DNA of 34,125 nt from Bacteroidota bacterium (GTDB lineage: Bacteria > Bacteroidota > Bacteroidia > Chitinophagales > Chitinophagaceae), in NCBI GenBank assembly GCA_003175695.1, contig PSRA01000209.1:1-34125 (forward strand), written 5' to 3'. Position numbers and translations under genes: made by a program. The stretch's first letter is position 1; every line of letters starts with the position of its first letter. Of the stretch, positions 8,141 through 17,078 are shown piece by piece. The notes beneath the pieces are model-generated. The model was given only the letters and a program-made list of their open reading frames with translations. It did not search any database and was not told the DNA's origin.

Positions 8141-10276
8141 TTAATTTACAGCTAGCTTAATACTGATTGCAGCCCCACCACCTGGAGCAATTGGAAGTGC
8201 AAGGGTGGATTTAGAATCTATCGCGATTTTCTTTATCGTATAGGCTTCCGGGTTATTTCTCCAGTCCGCATCCGGCGCATCAGCATAGATAGTGGCTGTG
8301 TATTTTTTCCCCTTATCCAAAAAGCTAAAAGAAATATTTGCGACCCTTTTGTTTTCGTCTGTAATCGTGCCGATATACCAATTGTCACTTCCTTTTTCTT
8401 TCCTTGCCAAGGTCACATAATCCCCCGGTTCGGCTTCGAGGATTTTCGTATCATCCCAGTCAACAGGTACATCCTTGATGAACTGAAATGCATCCATATG
8501 GGCTTCATAATTTTCCGGAATATCTGCGGCCATCTGCAAAGGACTATACATGGTGACATATAACGCCAATTGTTTGGTCAGGGTCGTATGAACCTGACGA
8601 TCTGGCTCGGGCCTGAAATTTCTTATTTTGAATATACCGGGAGTATAGTCCATTGGGCCACCCATCAGGCGTGTAAAAGGAAGGATTGTTTCATGTTCAG
8701 GCGGATTGCCGATACTAAAGGCGTTGAATTCATTTCCTCTTGCAGCTTCACAGGCGATCCAATTTGGATATGTTCTATGTACCCCGGTCGGCCGCATAGG
8801 CTCATGGGCATCCAGCATCACATGATAGAAGGCAGCTTTTTCAGCGACCCGCAAATAGTGTTGGACCATCCACTGACCATCGTGATGTTCTCCTCTCGGA
8901 ATAATTCTTCCCACGTAACCCGTTTTCACAGAATTATATCCAAACTGAGTCATAAAGCGAAATGCTGTATCCATCCGCCTTTCATAGTTTGTAGCTGATC
9001 CGGAAGTTTCATTGTGCATGATCATCTTCACCCCTTTGGCCTTCGCATAATTCATGATATCCACGATGTCGAAATCGGGGTAAGGTGTAACAAAATCAAA
9101 AACGTTTTCTTTCCAGTTGCCAAACCAGTCCTCCCATCCTGTGTTCCAGCCTTCGACAAGAACGCCCTGTATACCGTTCTTCGCCGCAAAATCGATATAC
9201 TTCTTGACATTTGCAGTGGTAGCCGCGTGTCTGCCATGAGGGATGAGCTTTCCGTTAGCATCAACACTGTCAGCAAAATCGGAAAAACTCCATGTTGATC
9301 TTCCTGTCTGCATTTCCCACCAGACTCCTACAAATTTCATCGGATGGATCCAATCTGTATTCTTTATTTCTGAAGGTTCATTCAAATTTAAAATCATGTG
9401 CGAAGAAAGAATCCCGGCTGCATTATCTGTAACTATAATAGTTCGCCAGGGAGTATGGAAAGGAGCACGCACATATGCCTTGTTACCAACTGCATCTGGT
9501 ACAAGGCTGGAGCTGAGAGTAAGTGAAGGACGATCCACATGCAATTGCATGGCAGAATAATTCATCAGCCCGGCTTCATGAATATTGATATACAAACCCT
9601 CGGCGGTCTTCATCATGAGAGGTGTCTGCACTCCATAAGGATCGGGTGCATACCTCACGGCGATTTCTGTCGATTTTTTGACCAACTCGGTATTGTCAAC
9701 CTCGCTTATTTTGCTGGTAGTATACGGGTATTCATTGCTGTCAAAGTCACCGGGGATCCAAAAAGTTTTATGATCTCCCGCCAGGTGGAAGTCAGTCCTT
9801 TCCTGCGTTACAATGAAATAAGTTAATCCCGGTTGCCTGGGAAATTCGTATCTGAATGCTACCCCATCTTCGAAAATCCGAAAAGCGATATTGAGAAGTC
9901 TGCCAGGAGGATTTTGTTGCCTGAGGTGAACAACCAGTTCGTCATAATGGTTGCGAATGTTTTTGGTTTCGCCCCAAACTGGCTGCCATGTTTCATCAAA
10001 AGATCTTTTTTCAACACCCTGGACCTGGAATGCCCGGTAAAAAAGGCTATCGTCAGCAAGCGAGAAGCCCAGGCCGGATTTAAGAATGACGGGTTTTTGA
10101 TTGAAACTGACTTCATATTGTGGTCTTCCATCCTGGTTCAAAGAAAACCGGCAGCTCAATTTACCCATTTGAAGGGCAAAATCATTTTTCGATTGTGCGT
10201 GACAGTTATAAATGAAAAGAAGAAATACGAGGGGGGATATAAATTTTCGCAGTGGCATAGACAAATCGCTGAACAA
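8141..10276 (-). CDS. Glycoside hydrolase family 97, inverting SusB-like alpha-glucosidase
   Basis: This is a secreted or periplasmic GH97 enzyme of 711 residues. A signal peptide ends near residues 27-28 (CHAQ); Met7 is an alternative start. Domains in order are an N-terminal beta-sandwich (about 30-300), a catalytic barrel (about 300-590) and a C-terminal sandwich. Key residues can be placed: Glu423 in HNETSG, Glu492 in AHEPMRPTG, Glu510 in CEAARG and Glu516 in RGNEF. These keep a constant 16-residue offset from the catalytic and calcium-binding Glu residues of Bacteroides SusB (439, 508, 526, 532, from memory). Gly453 in KTGYVG stands where retaining GH97 enzymes have a nucleophilic Asp, so an inverting mechanism on alpha-glucosides is expected. 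No susC/susD pair is nearby, so this is not a classical polysaccharide utilization locus. Confidence 0.95.
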   Translation of the reverse strand: MFSDLSMPLRKFISPLVFLLFIYNCHAQSKNDFALQMGKLSCRFSLNQDGRPQYEVSFNQKPVILKSGLGFSLADDSLFYRAFQVQGVEKRSFDETWQPVWGETKNIRNHYDELVVHLRQQNPPGRLLNIAFRIFEDGVAFRYEFPRQPGLTYFIVTQERTDFHLAGDHKTFWIPGDFDSNEYPYTTSKISEVDNTELVKKSTEIAVRYAPDPYGVQTPLMMKTAEGLYINIHEAGLMNYSAMQLHVDRPSLTLSSSLVPDAVGNKAYVRAPFHTPWRTIIVTDNAAGILSSHMILNLNEPSEIKNTDWIHPMKFVGVWWEMQTGRSTWSFSDFADSVDANGKLIPHGRHAATTANVKKYIDFAAKNGIQGVLVEGWNTGWEDWFGNWKENVFDFVTPYPDFDIVDIMNYAKAKGVKMIMHNETSGSATNYERRMDTAFRFMTQFGYNSVKTGYVGRIIPRGEHHDGQWMVQHYLRVAEKAAFYHVMLDAHEPMRPTGVHRTYPNWIACEAARGNEFNAFSIGNPPEHETILPFTRLMGGPMDYTPGIFKIRNFRPEPDRQVHTTLTKQLALYVTMYSPLQMAADIPENYEAHMDAFQFIKDVPVDWDDTKILEAEPGDYVTLARKEKGSDNWYIGTITDENKRVANISFSFLDKGKKYTATIYADAPDADWRNNPEAYTIKKIAIDSKSTLALPIAPGGGAAISIKLAVN

Positions 10277-10357
10277 TAAAAATTGGAATTATCTGTGCAA
10301 AGAAACCGATACCCCCCGGCTTAAAGTAACATTATTTTAAATTTTTATTACGCGCTA

Positions 10358-10918
10358 TTAACCACTGGCATTCCAATCCCAAACTACCACATTCCATTCA
10401 TCTACCTGATCCCGATATGTATAGATTGTTTTGAACCCTACTTTTTCGTGTGCTTTTTGAGATCGTATATTGCTCGAGGAGATTTCTGTTACGAGCAAAT
10501 CATATTGAGGACAGTATTGCTGGTAATGTTTTTGATACAGCTTATTCACCAGGCCCAAGCCACGGTAATCCTTGTCGACACAGATCTGTCCCATAATGTA
10601 AAATGAACGATCGAACAGCGGCTGGTTGAGAAATTGTACGTTCCGTAAGTTTTCGAACATGACTCTCAGGTCAGCATGAAACATACTTGATTCCTTCAAG
10701 GTGACCAATGCATAACCAACCACATTATCATCGTCTTTAATGATAACACTTGGAGCCAGCTCGTTCATTTTTCTGAGCAGATCAACAGGATATAACCATG
10801 ACACGAAACCTTCTTTCTGCCTTTCAGCATAAGAAATATTCGCTTTTAAATTTTTTTGGTTAAGCCCATGAATCTGCAAAAGCTCATTTTCAGTGCTTAC
10901 CAGTGTTGAATGTATCAT
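10358..10918 (-). CDS. GNAT family N-acetyltransferase
   Basis: This is a 186-residue acyltransferase of the Gcn5-related (GNAT) fold, which transfers an acetyl group from acetyl-CoA to an amine. The acetyl-CoA pyrophosphate-binding motif is visible as ICVDKDYRGLGLVNKLY (about residues 112-128, R/Q-x-x-G-x-G/A form). Motif B follows, with the NIRSQKAHEKVGF stretch (about 149-161) that ends in the typical 'GF'. The acceptor is unknown. It lies 81 bases upstream of the GH97 gene in the same direction and diverges from the carboxylesterase gene across 172 bases. Nothing broken is seen. Confidence 0.85.
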   Translation of the reverse strand: MIHSTLVSTENELLQIHGLNQKNLKANISYAERQKEGFVSWLYPVDLLRKMNELAPSVIIKDDDNVVGYALVTLKESSMFHADLRVMFENLRNVQFLNQPLFDRSFYIMGQICVDKDYRGLGLVNKLYQKHYQQYCPQYDLLVTEISSSNIRSQKAHEKVGFKTIYTYRDQVDEWNVVVWDWNASG

Positions 10919-11090
10919 ATAATTATTTTAGTCCGCAGCCAGGCGTCCGCAGTGGTAATTTCTGAAGGGTTTTAAGGCCTGCTGTTAAAATGCTTACTTG
11001 CGTCTGTTGACCAATTGACAGAATCTAAAAATACAAAATCGCGTGAACCATTATACAAAACTGCGGTTATAATAATGCTTCAGGGAAACA

Positions 11091-12683
11091 ATGTCAAATC
11101 GGGGAACATCATACTTTTTGCAACTTGCCTCGCTGGCTCTATTGACAATTCTTGTGGCTTTTTATCCACACGGTCATAGCGACGCCATTTCCGATAAAAT
11201 TAAAATAGCTTCTGGCAGTATTTCTGGTGTTAGAAATTTGAAGAGCGGAGTTATTGCCTTCAAAGGAATTCCTTATGCAACTCCACCGGTCGGGGATATG
11301 CGCTGGAAAGCCCCGGTCCCACCGCCAAATTGGAATGACACAAAATCATGTGACCATTTTGGCCCCAGTCCCATGCAGGCTAAACCGGTTCCCTTTCTGA
11401 TGTTGAGCTCTGAGTTCATGGTTCCGGAGCAGCCCATGAGTGAGGATTGCCTTTACCTTAATGTTTGGACAGCCGCAAAATCCAAAAACGAAAAAAGACC
11501 GGTCTTTGTATGGATTTACGGAGGCGGTTTTGCAACAGGCGGCGCTTCTGCTCCGGCTTATGATGGTGAAACATTGGCAGCCAAAGGCGTAGTTTTTGTT
11601 TCGCTCAATTATCGCCTGGGCATATTTGGTTTCCTTTCGCTCCCGTCATTGAGCGCCGAGTCAGAACAACGTGCATCAGGAAATTACGGTCTCCTGGATC
11701 AGATTGCAGCTTTGCAATGGATAAGAAAAAACATCACTGCATTCGGTGGAGATCCTGAAAATGTAACTATTGCCGGACAATCTGCCGGCGGGATGAGTGT
11801 CAATTGTCTGCTTGCCTCCCCTCTGGCGATAGGCCTTTTTCAACGAGCAATAGCGGAAAGCGGAAACCTGGTTCTTACCAGCCCATTTATAAAAACGCCA
11901 GATCTAAAAAAAGCCGAGCAACAGGGAGATCAATGGGCTTCGAAAATTAATAAGCCTTCCCTCGCAGATTTGAGAAAAATTCCTGCCCAGGAATTATTGC
12001 ATGAAGGAATGGGATTGTACGGACCCATTGTAGATGGATACATTTTGAAAGAACCCGTTCCTCAAGTTTACGCTCAATCAAAACAGAACCATGTTCCACT
12101 TTTGATTGGATGGAACGGCGGCGAAGGTATTGTTGTCGTCTTCAGGAAAAAGGAAGAATATATCCAGGACATCCGAAAGCAATTTGGAGAGGAAGCTGAC
12201 AAGGTACTTGGATATTATCCTGCCTCAAACGATGAAGAAGCAGCGGCCTCCCAAATAGCGTTAAGTCGGGATAAATTGATTGGAATCTCTACTTATAAAT
12301 GGGCACAGATGGAAAGTGGCGCAGGAAACCATTCCGTTTATCTTTATAATTTCGACAAAAAACCTTCCCCTCAAGATAGGTTTGCACAATATGGAGCATT
12401 TCATACTGCCGAAATACCCTATGCCTTGAGTAACCTGGAAAAAATAAAAAGGCCATGGGAGCCCGCAGATGTCAGTCTATCGCAACTCATGTCTGCATAC
12501 TGGATAAATTTTGCAAAAACCGGGGATCCTAATGGGAATGGATTACCCGAATGGCCTGCTTTTGACCCGGTAAATTCGAAGGTCATAGTATTTGACAATG
12601 AATCAAAAATCCAAAGATTACCGGGCAAGGACCGTTTGGATCTTCTCTATGAATTCTATATTAAAAATGGCATTGCTAAATAA
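11091..12683 (+). CDS. Type B carboxylesterase/lipase, exported
   Basis: This is an alpha/beta-hydrolase of the carboxylesterase B (cholinesterase-like) family with 530 residues. The N-terminus has a hydrophobic stretch (about residues 9-24) after Arg4, so it is probably exported. Family signatures are all present: SEDCLYLNVW near 116, the oxyanion-hole GGGF near 144, the nucleophile elbow GQSAGG with Ser231, Glu345 in WNGGEG as the likely acid, and His438 in AFHTAEIPY. The order Ser-Glu-His matches the family. The substrate is an ester or carbamate of unknown identity. It stands alone, divergent from the GNAT gene and followed by a separate small membrane protein gene. It appears intact from start to stop. 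Confidence 0.92.
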   Translation: MSNRGTSYFLQLASLALLTILVAFYPHGHSDAISDKIKIASGSISGVRNLKSGVIAFKGIPYATPPVGDMRWKAPVPPPNWNDTKSCDHFGPSPMQAKPVPFLMLSSEFMVPEQPMSEDCLYLNVWTAAKSKNEKRPVFVWIYGGGFATGGASAPAYDGETLAAKGVVFVSLNYRLGIFGFLSLPSLSAESEQRASGNYGLLDQIAALQWIRKNITAFGGDPENVTIAGQSAGGMSVNCLLASPLAIGLFQRAIAESGNLVLTSPFIKTPDLKKAEQQGDQWASKINKPSLADLRKIPAQELLHEGMGLYGPIVDGYILKEPVPQVYAQSKQNHVPLLIGWNGGEGIVVVFRKKEEYIQDIRKQFGEEADKVLGYYPASNDEEAAASQIALSRDKLIGISTYKWAQMESGAGNHSVYLYNFDKKPSPQDRFAQYGAFHTAEIPYALSNLEKIKRPWEPADVSLSQLMSAYWINFAKTGDPNGNGLPEWPAFDPVNSKVIVFDNESKIQRLPGKDRLDLLYEFYIKNGIAK

Positions 12684-12730
12684 TTCTGCTGCCTGAATTT
12701 TCTTTTTAATTTGTTACAAATAACCTTTCT

Positions 12731-12853
12731 ATGAGAGATTGGCTTCGCACGCTGATAGCTGGCTTTGCAGCGTACAAATGGGGTGGCGGTTGCCTGGGCA
12801 GCATATTGATATTTGTTTTGGTTTATTGGTTGTTGGGTCATGGATGCCATTAG
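12731..12853 (+). CDS. Small membrane protein (40 residues), unlisted
   Basis: An ATG at 12731 opens a 40-codon frame that ends at TAG (12851-12853). The product starts MRDWLRTLIAGFAAYKWGGG, then Cys-Leu-Gly-Ser and one strong hydrophobic helix (about residues 21-35) ending near LLGHGCH. A charged amphipathic start, a Lys/Gly-rich hinge and a single helix is a sensible layout for a small inner-membrane protein. The wording resembles short conserved proteins I associate with Chitinophagaceae, but I cannot verify that. It follows the carboxylesterase stop by 47 bases and precedes a repeat cluster. Function unknown. Confidence 0.6.
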   Translation: MRDWLRTLIAGFAAYKWGGGCLGSILIFVLVYWLLGHGCH

Positions 12854-12871
12854 GATAGTCCGGAGTGGACA

Positions 12872-13027
12872 GCCAGGAGTCAAGAGTTGGGAGTCGTTTC
12901 GCTTGGTGATTCCCGTTATCTATTTCACGCGGCGCAAAGGCGGCACGTCCGCCTGAAACTACCGTCTGGTGCGGGCAGGCTGCATCTTTTGCGCCTTTAC
13001 GTCTGATTTGCGTCTGTGCGTGAAATC
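12872..13027. repeat. Intergenic repeat cluster with long inverted arms
   Basis: Two repeat types are joined. First comes a word repeat, CCAGGAGTCAAGAGTTGGG (about 12874-12892), also found as CGGGAGTCAGGAGTTGG near 27126. Then comes an inverted repeat: ATTTCACGC followed by GCGCAAAGGCG (about 12919-12942), facing TTTTGCGCCTTTACG (12987-13001) and TTGCGTCTGTGCGTGAAAT (13008-13026). No ORF is supported inside. It sits between the 40-residue protein and the broken sigma factor. Confidence 0.6.
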
Positions 13028-13088
13028 TCCGCAAAACCAGCTTTATTCTTGTGACCTTTTAATTGGATCTTTATCTAATCTATCAAAC

Positions 13089-13371
13089 ATGGATGAAGCA
13101 ATTGCAAAAACCAACCAGGTTCCGGATATTGTACTGATTAAAAGAATTATTCGATGGCGAGAAACGTTTGGTTGAACTGATTATCCGCAGGTACAATCAA
13201 AGATTATTCAGAATCGGACTTTCCACACTGCATGATGACGTTGAAGCGGAGGACGCCATGCAGGCAACCTATGTCAAAGCCTTTGAGCATCTGTCACAAT
13301 TCGAAAACCGCTCGACTTTCAATACCAGGCTTACAAAGATTATGCTGAATGTAGAACTAGAGCTTCCTTAG
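13089..13371 (+). pseudogene. ECF-type RNA polymerase sigma factor remnant (frameshifted and truncated)
   Basis: The first 21 codons read MDEAIAKTNQVPDIVLIKRI and then Ile, after which the frame goes to a stop at 13173-13175. Dropping one base (C at 13152) restores the sigma-70 region 2 sequence: DGEKRLVELIIRRYNQRLFR, with the characteristic EAEDAMQATYVKAFEHL helix and a FNT-x-LTKIMLN segment. At about 13353 the expected LNECRTR becomes LNVELELP and a stop. This fits loss of four bases from a tandem AATG. Region 4, the -35-binding half, is entirely absent, and the reading ends inside the last codons of the convergent methyltransferase gene. No anti-sigma gene is adjacent. Almost certainly non-functional. 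Confidence 0.8.
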
Positions 13372-14010
13372 CAAAACACTTAAAATCCTTGGTATTCCAG
13401 ACCTGTCGTCTTCATCAAAATACTCATTAACATCCACCAATCTCATTCCATATGATCCTGGGATCTGGACAAAATCTGAGATATGATGATTGAAGCAAGG
13501 AAGAACATGCAATCCCTTTTCCGTTTCAAATTTGGCTTTGCTTCCGGTATATTGTTTGAATGGATGGAGTTCACCTATATAAACATAACCACCTGGGTTG
13601 AGCGATTTTGCTACCTGTTGAAATACGTGATCGAGGTTGCTGATATGCTCAAGAACTAGACTGAAACTAACCAAGTCATATAATTGATCACGAAAATTCC
13701 ATTCTCCATTAATGTCAGCCTGAATAAACTCGATCTTCGCAGAGGAAATTTTTTCTCTTGCTCTTTCAATCATTTCTCTGGACAGATCAACTCCCGTTAA
13801 TTTTTGTACACGATCCAATAGCCAAAGGGTATTCTTACCGGTGCCGCAACCAATTTCAAGGCATGAGTCAAATTCAATTTTTGCTAACACCTCACGAATT
13901 GCTTTCGCTTCAAGATCCCTCGTCTTGTTGGATTGCGAATCGTATTGAGAAGCCCAAATATTATATGCTTGTCCTGTTTCCATTTTTTTTGGATGAAGAG
14001 CAAAGGTCAT
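13357..14010 (-). CDS. Class I SAM-dependent methyltransferase
   Basis: A 217-residue methyltransferase of the Rossmann-like class I fold. Motif I is LEIGCGTGKN (about residues 51-60). The acidic end of strand 2 is GVDLS, motif II-like IQADINGEW follows, and the LVSFSLVLEHI segment is the post-motif helix typical of small-molecule methyltransferases. The Met at residue 10 (METGQAYNIWASQYD) is a likely alternative start, because homologues usually begin just before 'YDxWAxxYD'. Its last 15 bases overlap the convergent sigma-factor remnant. The acceptor is unknown. The gene appears complete and lies 253 bases from tex. Confidence 0.86.
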   Translation of the reverse strand: MTFALHPKKMETGQAYNIWASQYDSQSNKTRDLEAKAIREVLAKIEFDSCLEIGCGTGKNTLWLLDRVQKLTGVDLSREMIERAREKISSAKIEFIQADINGEWNFRDQLYDLVSFSLVLEHISNLDHVFQQVAKSLNPGGYVYIGELHPFKQYTGSKAKFETEKGLHVLPCFNHHISDFVQIPGSYGMRLVDVNEYFDEDDRSGIPRILSVLLRKL

Positions 14011-14263
14011 GAATTAATAAGAAGAAATTAATTTTCTTCGGTTTTTGCAGGCGTTTTAAATTATTCAATGATTCCAGTCATTTGTGCCTGCTTATTTTTT
14101 GGATCATAAGTGTTGGCTGAAATACGCACCTCAGCCGAATGTGGGTTCCTGCAATCTTTTGATTGGCGTGAATATCAAACCGAAAGAATCAGAATGCAGC
14201 AAATATCAAATGAAAAGAACCTGCCGGGTGCCACCGCTGCCATGGTTAACGCACAAACGAGCC

Positions 14264-16522
14264 TCAGTCATTAAACTTCTTTTTCAACTCCATTAATTTG
14301 GATTGAAATGCATTTTGAGGTGCAGGCTTTGATGGAACAGAAGATTTATCCTTTTTCACAGGTGCCTGAGATTTTCTTTGGCCTTCCTTGCCAGCCTCAC
14401 GCATGGACAAAGCTATTCTTTTCCTTTGCACATCTACATCTGTAACAGTCACCACTACCTGTTGTTGTAGTTTCACAACGGATGAAGGATCGGATACAAA
14501 CTCATTACTGAGTTCTGAGATATGAACAAGCCCGTCCTGCTTTACACCAATATCGACGAATGCGCCAAAATTGGTAATATTTGTTACGATACCAGGAATC
14601 TTCATGCCGACTTTTACATCCTCAATTGATCTGATATTTTCGTCGAACCTGAATTCAATCGCCTGGTCTCTCGGATCCCTGCCTGGTTTTTCCAGTTCTT
14701 TTAATATATCCTTAATGGTAAATTCGCCTGATTGTTCAGTAACATATTTTTTATAATCAACCCGACCACGAAGCGCCGCGTCTGAAATTAAATCTCCTAC
14801 ACTGCATTTTAGATCTGCCGCCATTGCGCTCACTATTGGATAGGACTCGGGATGAACAGCACTATTGTCTAACGGATTGGATGCCTGTGGAATTCTCAGG
14901 AATCCCGCACTTTGTTCAAATGATTTAGGGCCCATTTGAGGAACCTTTCGCAAGATCTCGCGAGTCTGAAAAGGACCGTGGGCGGAACGATAATCTACAA
15001 TATTCCGGGCCAGGTTAGCGCTGAGACCAGACACATACATCAGAAGGTGCCTGCTCGCCGTGTTCAAATCAACGCCTACGTGGTTGACACAACTTTCTAC
15101 CGTCCGATCCAGCTCTTCCTTCAACTTATTTTGATTTACATCGTGCTGGTACTGTCCTACCCCTATTGATTTTGCATCGATCTTCACTAATTCACTTAAG
15201 GGATCTAACAACCGACGTCCAATGCTAATAGCGCCGCGGACCGTAACATCCTGGTCAGGAAATTCCTCCCTGGCCAATTCTGAAGCAGAGTAAATAGAAG
15301 CTCCACTTTCACTTACGACAAATATCGCCGGTTGGCTGGTGAACCTGATTCCCCTTACCAGCTGCTCTGTTTCTCTTCCGGCGGTTCCATTTCCAATTGC
15401 GATAGCTTCTATTTTATACTTGTCAACACATTCACGCAAAACCTGCTCACTCGCTGTCCATTCTGATTGAGGAGGGTGAGGATAGATCGTTTTATTGATC
15501 AAAAAATTTCCCTGCGCATCCAAACAAACAATTTTACACCCGGTACGAAAACCCGGGTCAATCGCCATCACCCTTTTTGATCCGAGCGGAGCGGCCAGCA
15601 ACAATTGTCTTAAATTCTCAGCAAAAACGCGAATGGCTTCTTCATCAGCTTTGTTTTTGCTTACCAAACGGAATTCAGTTTCGATCGATGGTTTTAACAA
15701 ACGTTCATATCCATCGGCGATAGCTATCTTGACTTCCTGGCTTTTTTCGTTGCCACTCTTAATAAAAGTCTTTTCCAGTTTTGAGACTGCTTCCAGTTTG
15801 TCAATGGTAATATCCAAAGAAAGAAAACCTTCCTTTTCTCCTCTCCTCACGGCAAGCATTCGATGAGAGGGACTGGTAGCGAGGGGCTCGGAGTATTCAA
15901 AATAGTCCCTGTACTTCTGCGCATCTTCCTCATCCTTTTTGCTAGTCAACACTTTTGAATGCAAAACGGCACGTTCTTCAAAATACTGACGGATCAGTTT
16001 TCTCGCATCCTGGTTCTCCGCTATCCATTCAGCAATTATATCACGTGAACCCTGCAGAGCTTCTGCAGCTGTGCCAACTTTATCGTTGAGAAAAGCAATG
16101 GCTTCATTCGCAGGAATTCCACTACCCTGCTCAAAAATAGATCTGGCTAACGGCTCCAATCCTTTTTCCAGTGCAACGGTGGCGCGTGTTTTTCGCTTGG
16201 GTTTAAACGGTAGATAAATATCTTCCAGCACGGCCGCATCGAGACAATTTTCTATTCTTCCCTTTAATTCGGGTGACAACTTACCTGCCGCCTCAATAGT
16301 CTTGAATACAGTTTCCTTGCGTTTATCCAGTTCCGAAAAATATTGCAAGTTTTCAATCACGGAAGCAATCTTCACTTCATCGAGATTGCCAGTTGCTTCT
16401 TTCCTGTACCTTGCCATGAAGGGAATTGTAGCTCCTTCTTCATGAAGTGAAGCAATATTTGTGATTTGTCGAACATTCACTGCCAGGTTTTCGGCTATCT
16501 GCTGAACATAACTTGTTTTCAT
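14264..16522 (-). CDS. tex: Tex family transcription accessory/RNA-binding protein
   Basis: Tex is a cytoplasmic nucleic-acid-binding protein linked to transcription. With the start at Met (CAT at 16520-16522, adjacent to another Met) the protein is 752 residues, normal for Tex; the 23 additional upstream codons look like untranslated leader. Domains in order are a helical N-terminal region (IPFMARYRKEATGNLDE near 33), a YqgF/RNase H-like domain (about 317-447, beginning VMAIDPGFRTG), helix-hairpin-helix repeats (about 477-547, with LSANLARNIVDYR), and an S1 RNA-binding domain (about 637-708, GIVTNITNFGAFVDIGVKQDG). A Lys/Pro-rich tail follows. It is probably transcribed alone; a DsbD-N-like gene lies 91 bases upstream. 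Confidence 0.96.
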   Translation of the reverse strand: MKTSYVQQIAENLAVNVRQITNIASLHEEGATIPFMARYRKEATGNLDEVKIASVIENLQYFSELDKRKETVFKTIEAAGKLSPELKGRIENCLDAAVLEDIYLPFKPKRKTRATVALEKGLEPLARSIFEQGSGIPANEAIAFLNDKVGTAAEALQGSRDIIAEWIAENQDARKLIRQYFEERAVLHSKVLTSKKDEEDAQKYRDYFEYSEPLATSPSHRMLAVRRGEKEGFLSLDITIDKLEAVSKLEKTFIKSGNEKSQEVKIAIADGYERLLKPSIETEFRLVSKNKADEEAIRVFAENLRQLLLAAPLGSKRVMAIDPGFRTGCKIVCLDAQGNFLINKTIYPHPPQSEWTASEQVLRECVDKYKIEAIAIGNGTAGRETEQLVRGIRFTSQPAIFVVSESGASIYSASELAREEFPDQDVTVRGAISIGRRLLDPLSELVKIDAKSIGVGQYQHDVNQNKLKEELDRTVESCVNHVGVDLNTASRHLLMYVSGLSANLARNIVDYRSAHGPFQTREILRKVPQMGPKSFEQSAGFLRIPQASNPLDNSAVHPESYPIVSAMAADLKCSVGDLISDAALRGRVDYKKYVTEQSGEFTIKDILKELEKPGRDPRDQAIEFRFDENIRSIEDVKVGMKIPGIVTNITNFGAFVDIGVKQDGLVHISELSNEFVSDPSSVVKLQQQVVVTVTDVDVQRKRIALSMREAGKEGQRKSQAPVKKDKSSVPSKPAPQNAFQSKLMELKKKFND

Positions 16523-16613
16523 CATGACCGGGATAAATCGGGCGACAAAAGTAAGGGTAGTGGAGATAAAAATCCACTCAATTTTTTGCACAGTGTGAAG
16601 AGAAAATAGTTTG

Positions 16614-17078
16614 TTAATGAATTGCCACTGAAAATTTTACCTCTTTTGGAGGAAGACAGATTTTTCCATTAGAGGCAAAATATTTTATCATGCCTTCAAT
16701 TTGAGTGGATGATTCATTTTTCCTTTCGACAAGCATCATAAAATGTGCAAGTGTAGTAAACACGGTTACGTACGTATCAAATATGGGCTCCCGAATTTTT
16801 TGGGGTTGAGCGACTTCGCGAAGGTTTTGAGGAAAACGCAAGTTGGGGTTTTTGTCGAATTGGATAGTAGTAGGTCCCGGACCTCCTTCATTATAAAGCG
16901 AATAAATATGCCATCCTTTATCAATCCTTGCAATAATATTGACTTCGACACTGTCCGCATTGATCTTTCGGATCGAATAAGTCCACTTAACCGGATTTAT
17001 TGATTGAGAGGACGCCTGGCATTGGAATGCAATAAGGAAAAAAACTACAATACGAATGACAAAGAGTAGGGATCGCAT
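16614..17078 (-). CDS. Exported DsbD N-terminal-like domain protein lacking one catalytic Cys
   Basis: A 154-residue protein with an N-terminal signal (hydrophobic residues 4-18, cleavage near QA-SSQ). The mature part matches the nDsbD-type immunoglobulin fold domain common in Bacteroidota: NPVKWTYSIRKINADSVEV, KGWHIYSLYNEGGPGPTTI and a C-terminal CLPPKEVKFSV block. In the family the last region normally has Cys-x4-Cys before LPP, the pair that exchanges electrons with thioredoxin-like partners. Here the first Cys is Ser (ASNGKICLPP). The domain is also free-standing, without the DsbD membrane helices. It may therefore be a structural or inactive copy. It lies upstream of tex on the same strand. 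Confidence 0.75.
   Translation of the reverse strand: MRSLLFVIRIVVFFLIAFQCQASSQSINPVKWTYSIRKINADSVEVNIIARIDKGWHIYSLYNEGGPGPTTIQFDKNPNLRFPQNLREVAQPQKIREPIFDTYVTVFTTLAHFMMLVERKNESSTQIEGMIKYFASNGKICLPPKEVKFSVAIH

Noticed and set aside
8570-10279. Several plus-strand open frames (94-148 codons) opposite the GH97 gene
   Set aside because: They lie fully antisense to a strongly recognisable GH97 enzyme, have no domain, signal or promoter, and are what antisense reading of a long gene produces.
13089-13371. Programmed frameshift in the sigma factor
   Set aside because: No slippery heptamer or downstream structure is evident at 13152, and region 4 is missing anyway, so decay is the simpler explanation.
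14084-14296. Plus-strand 70-codon frame between the methyltransferase gene and tex
   Set aside because: Cys/Pro/Lys-rich sequence without a recognisable fold, and it runs into the antisense of tex. A second frame ending QTSLSH looked protein-like but has no proper start.
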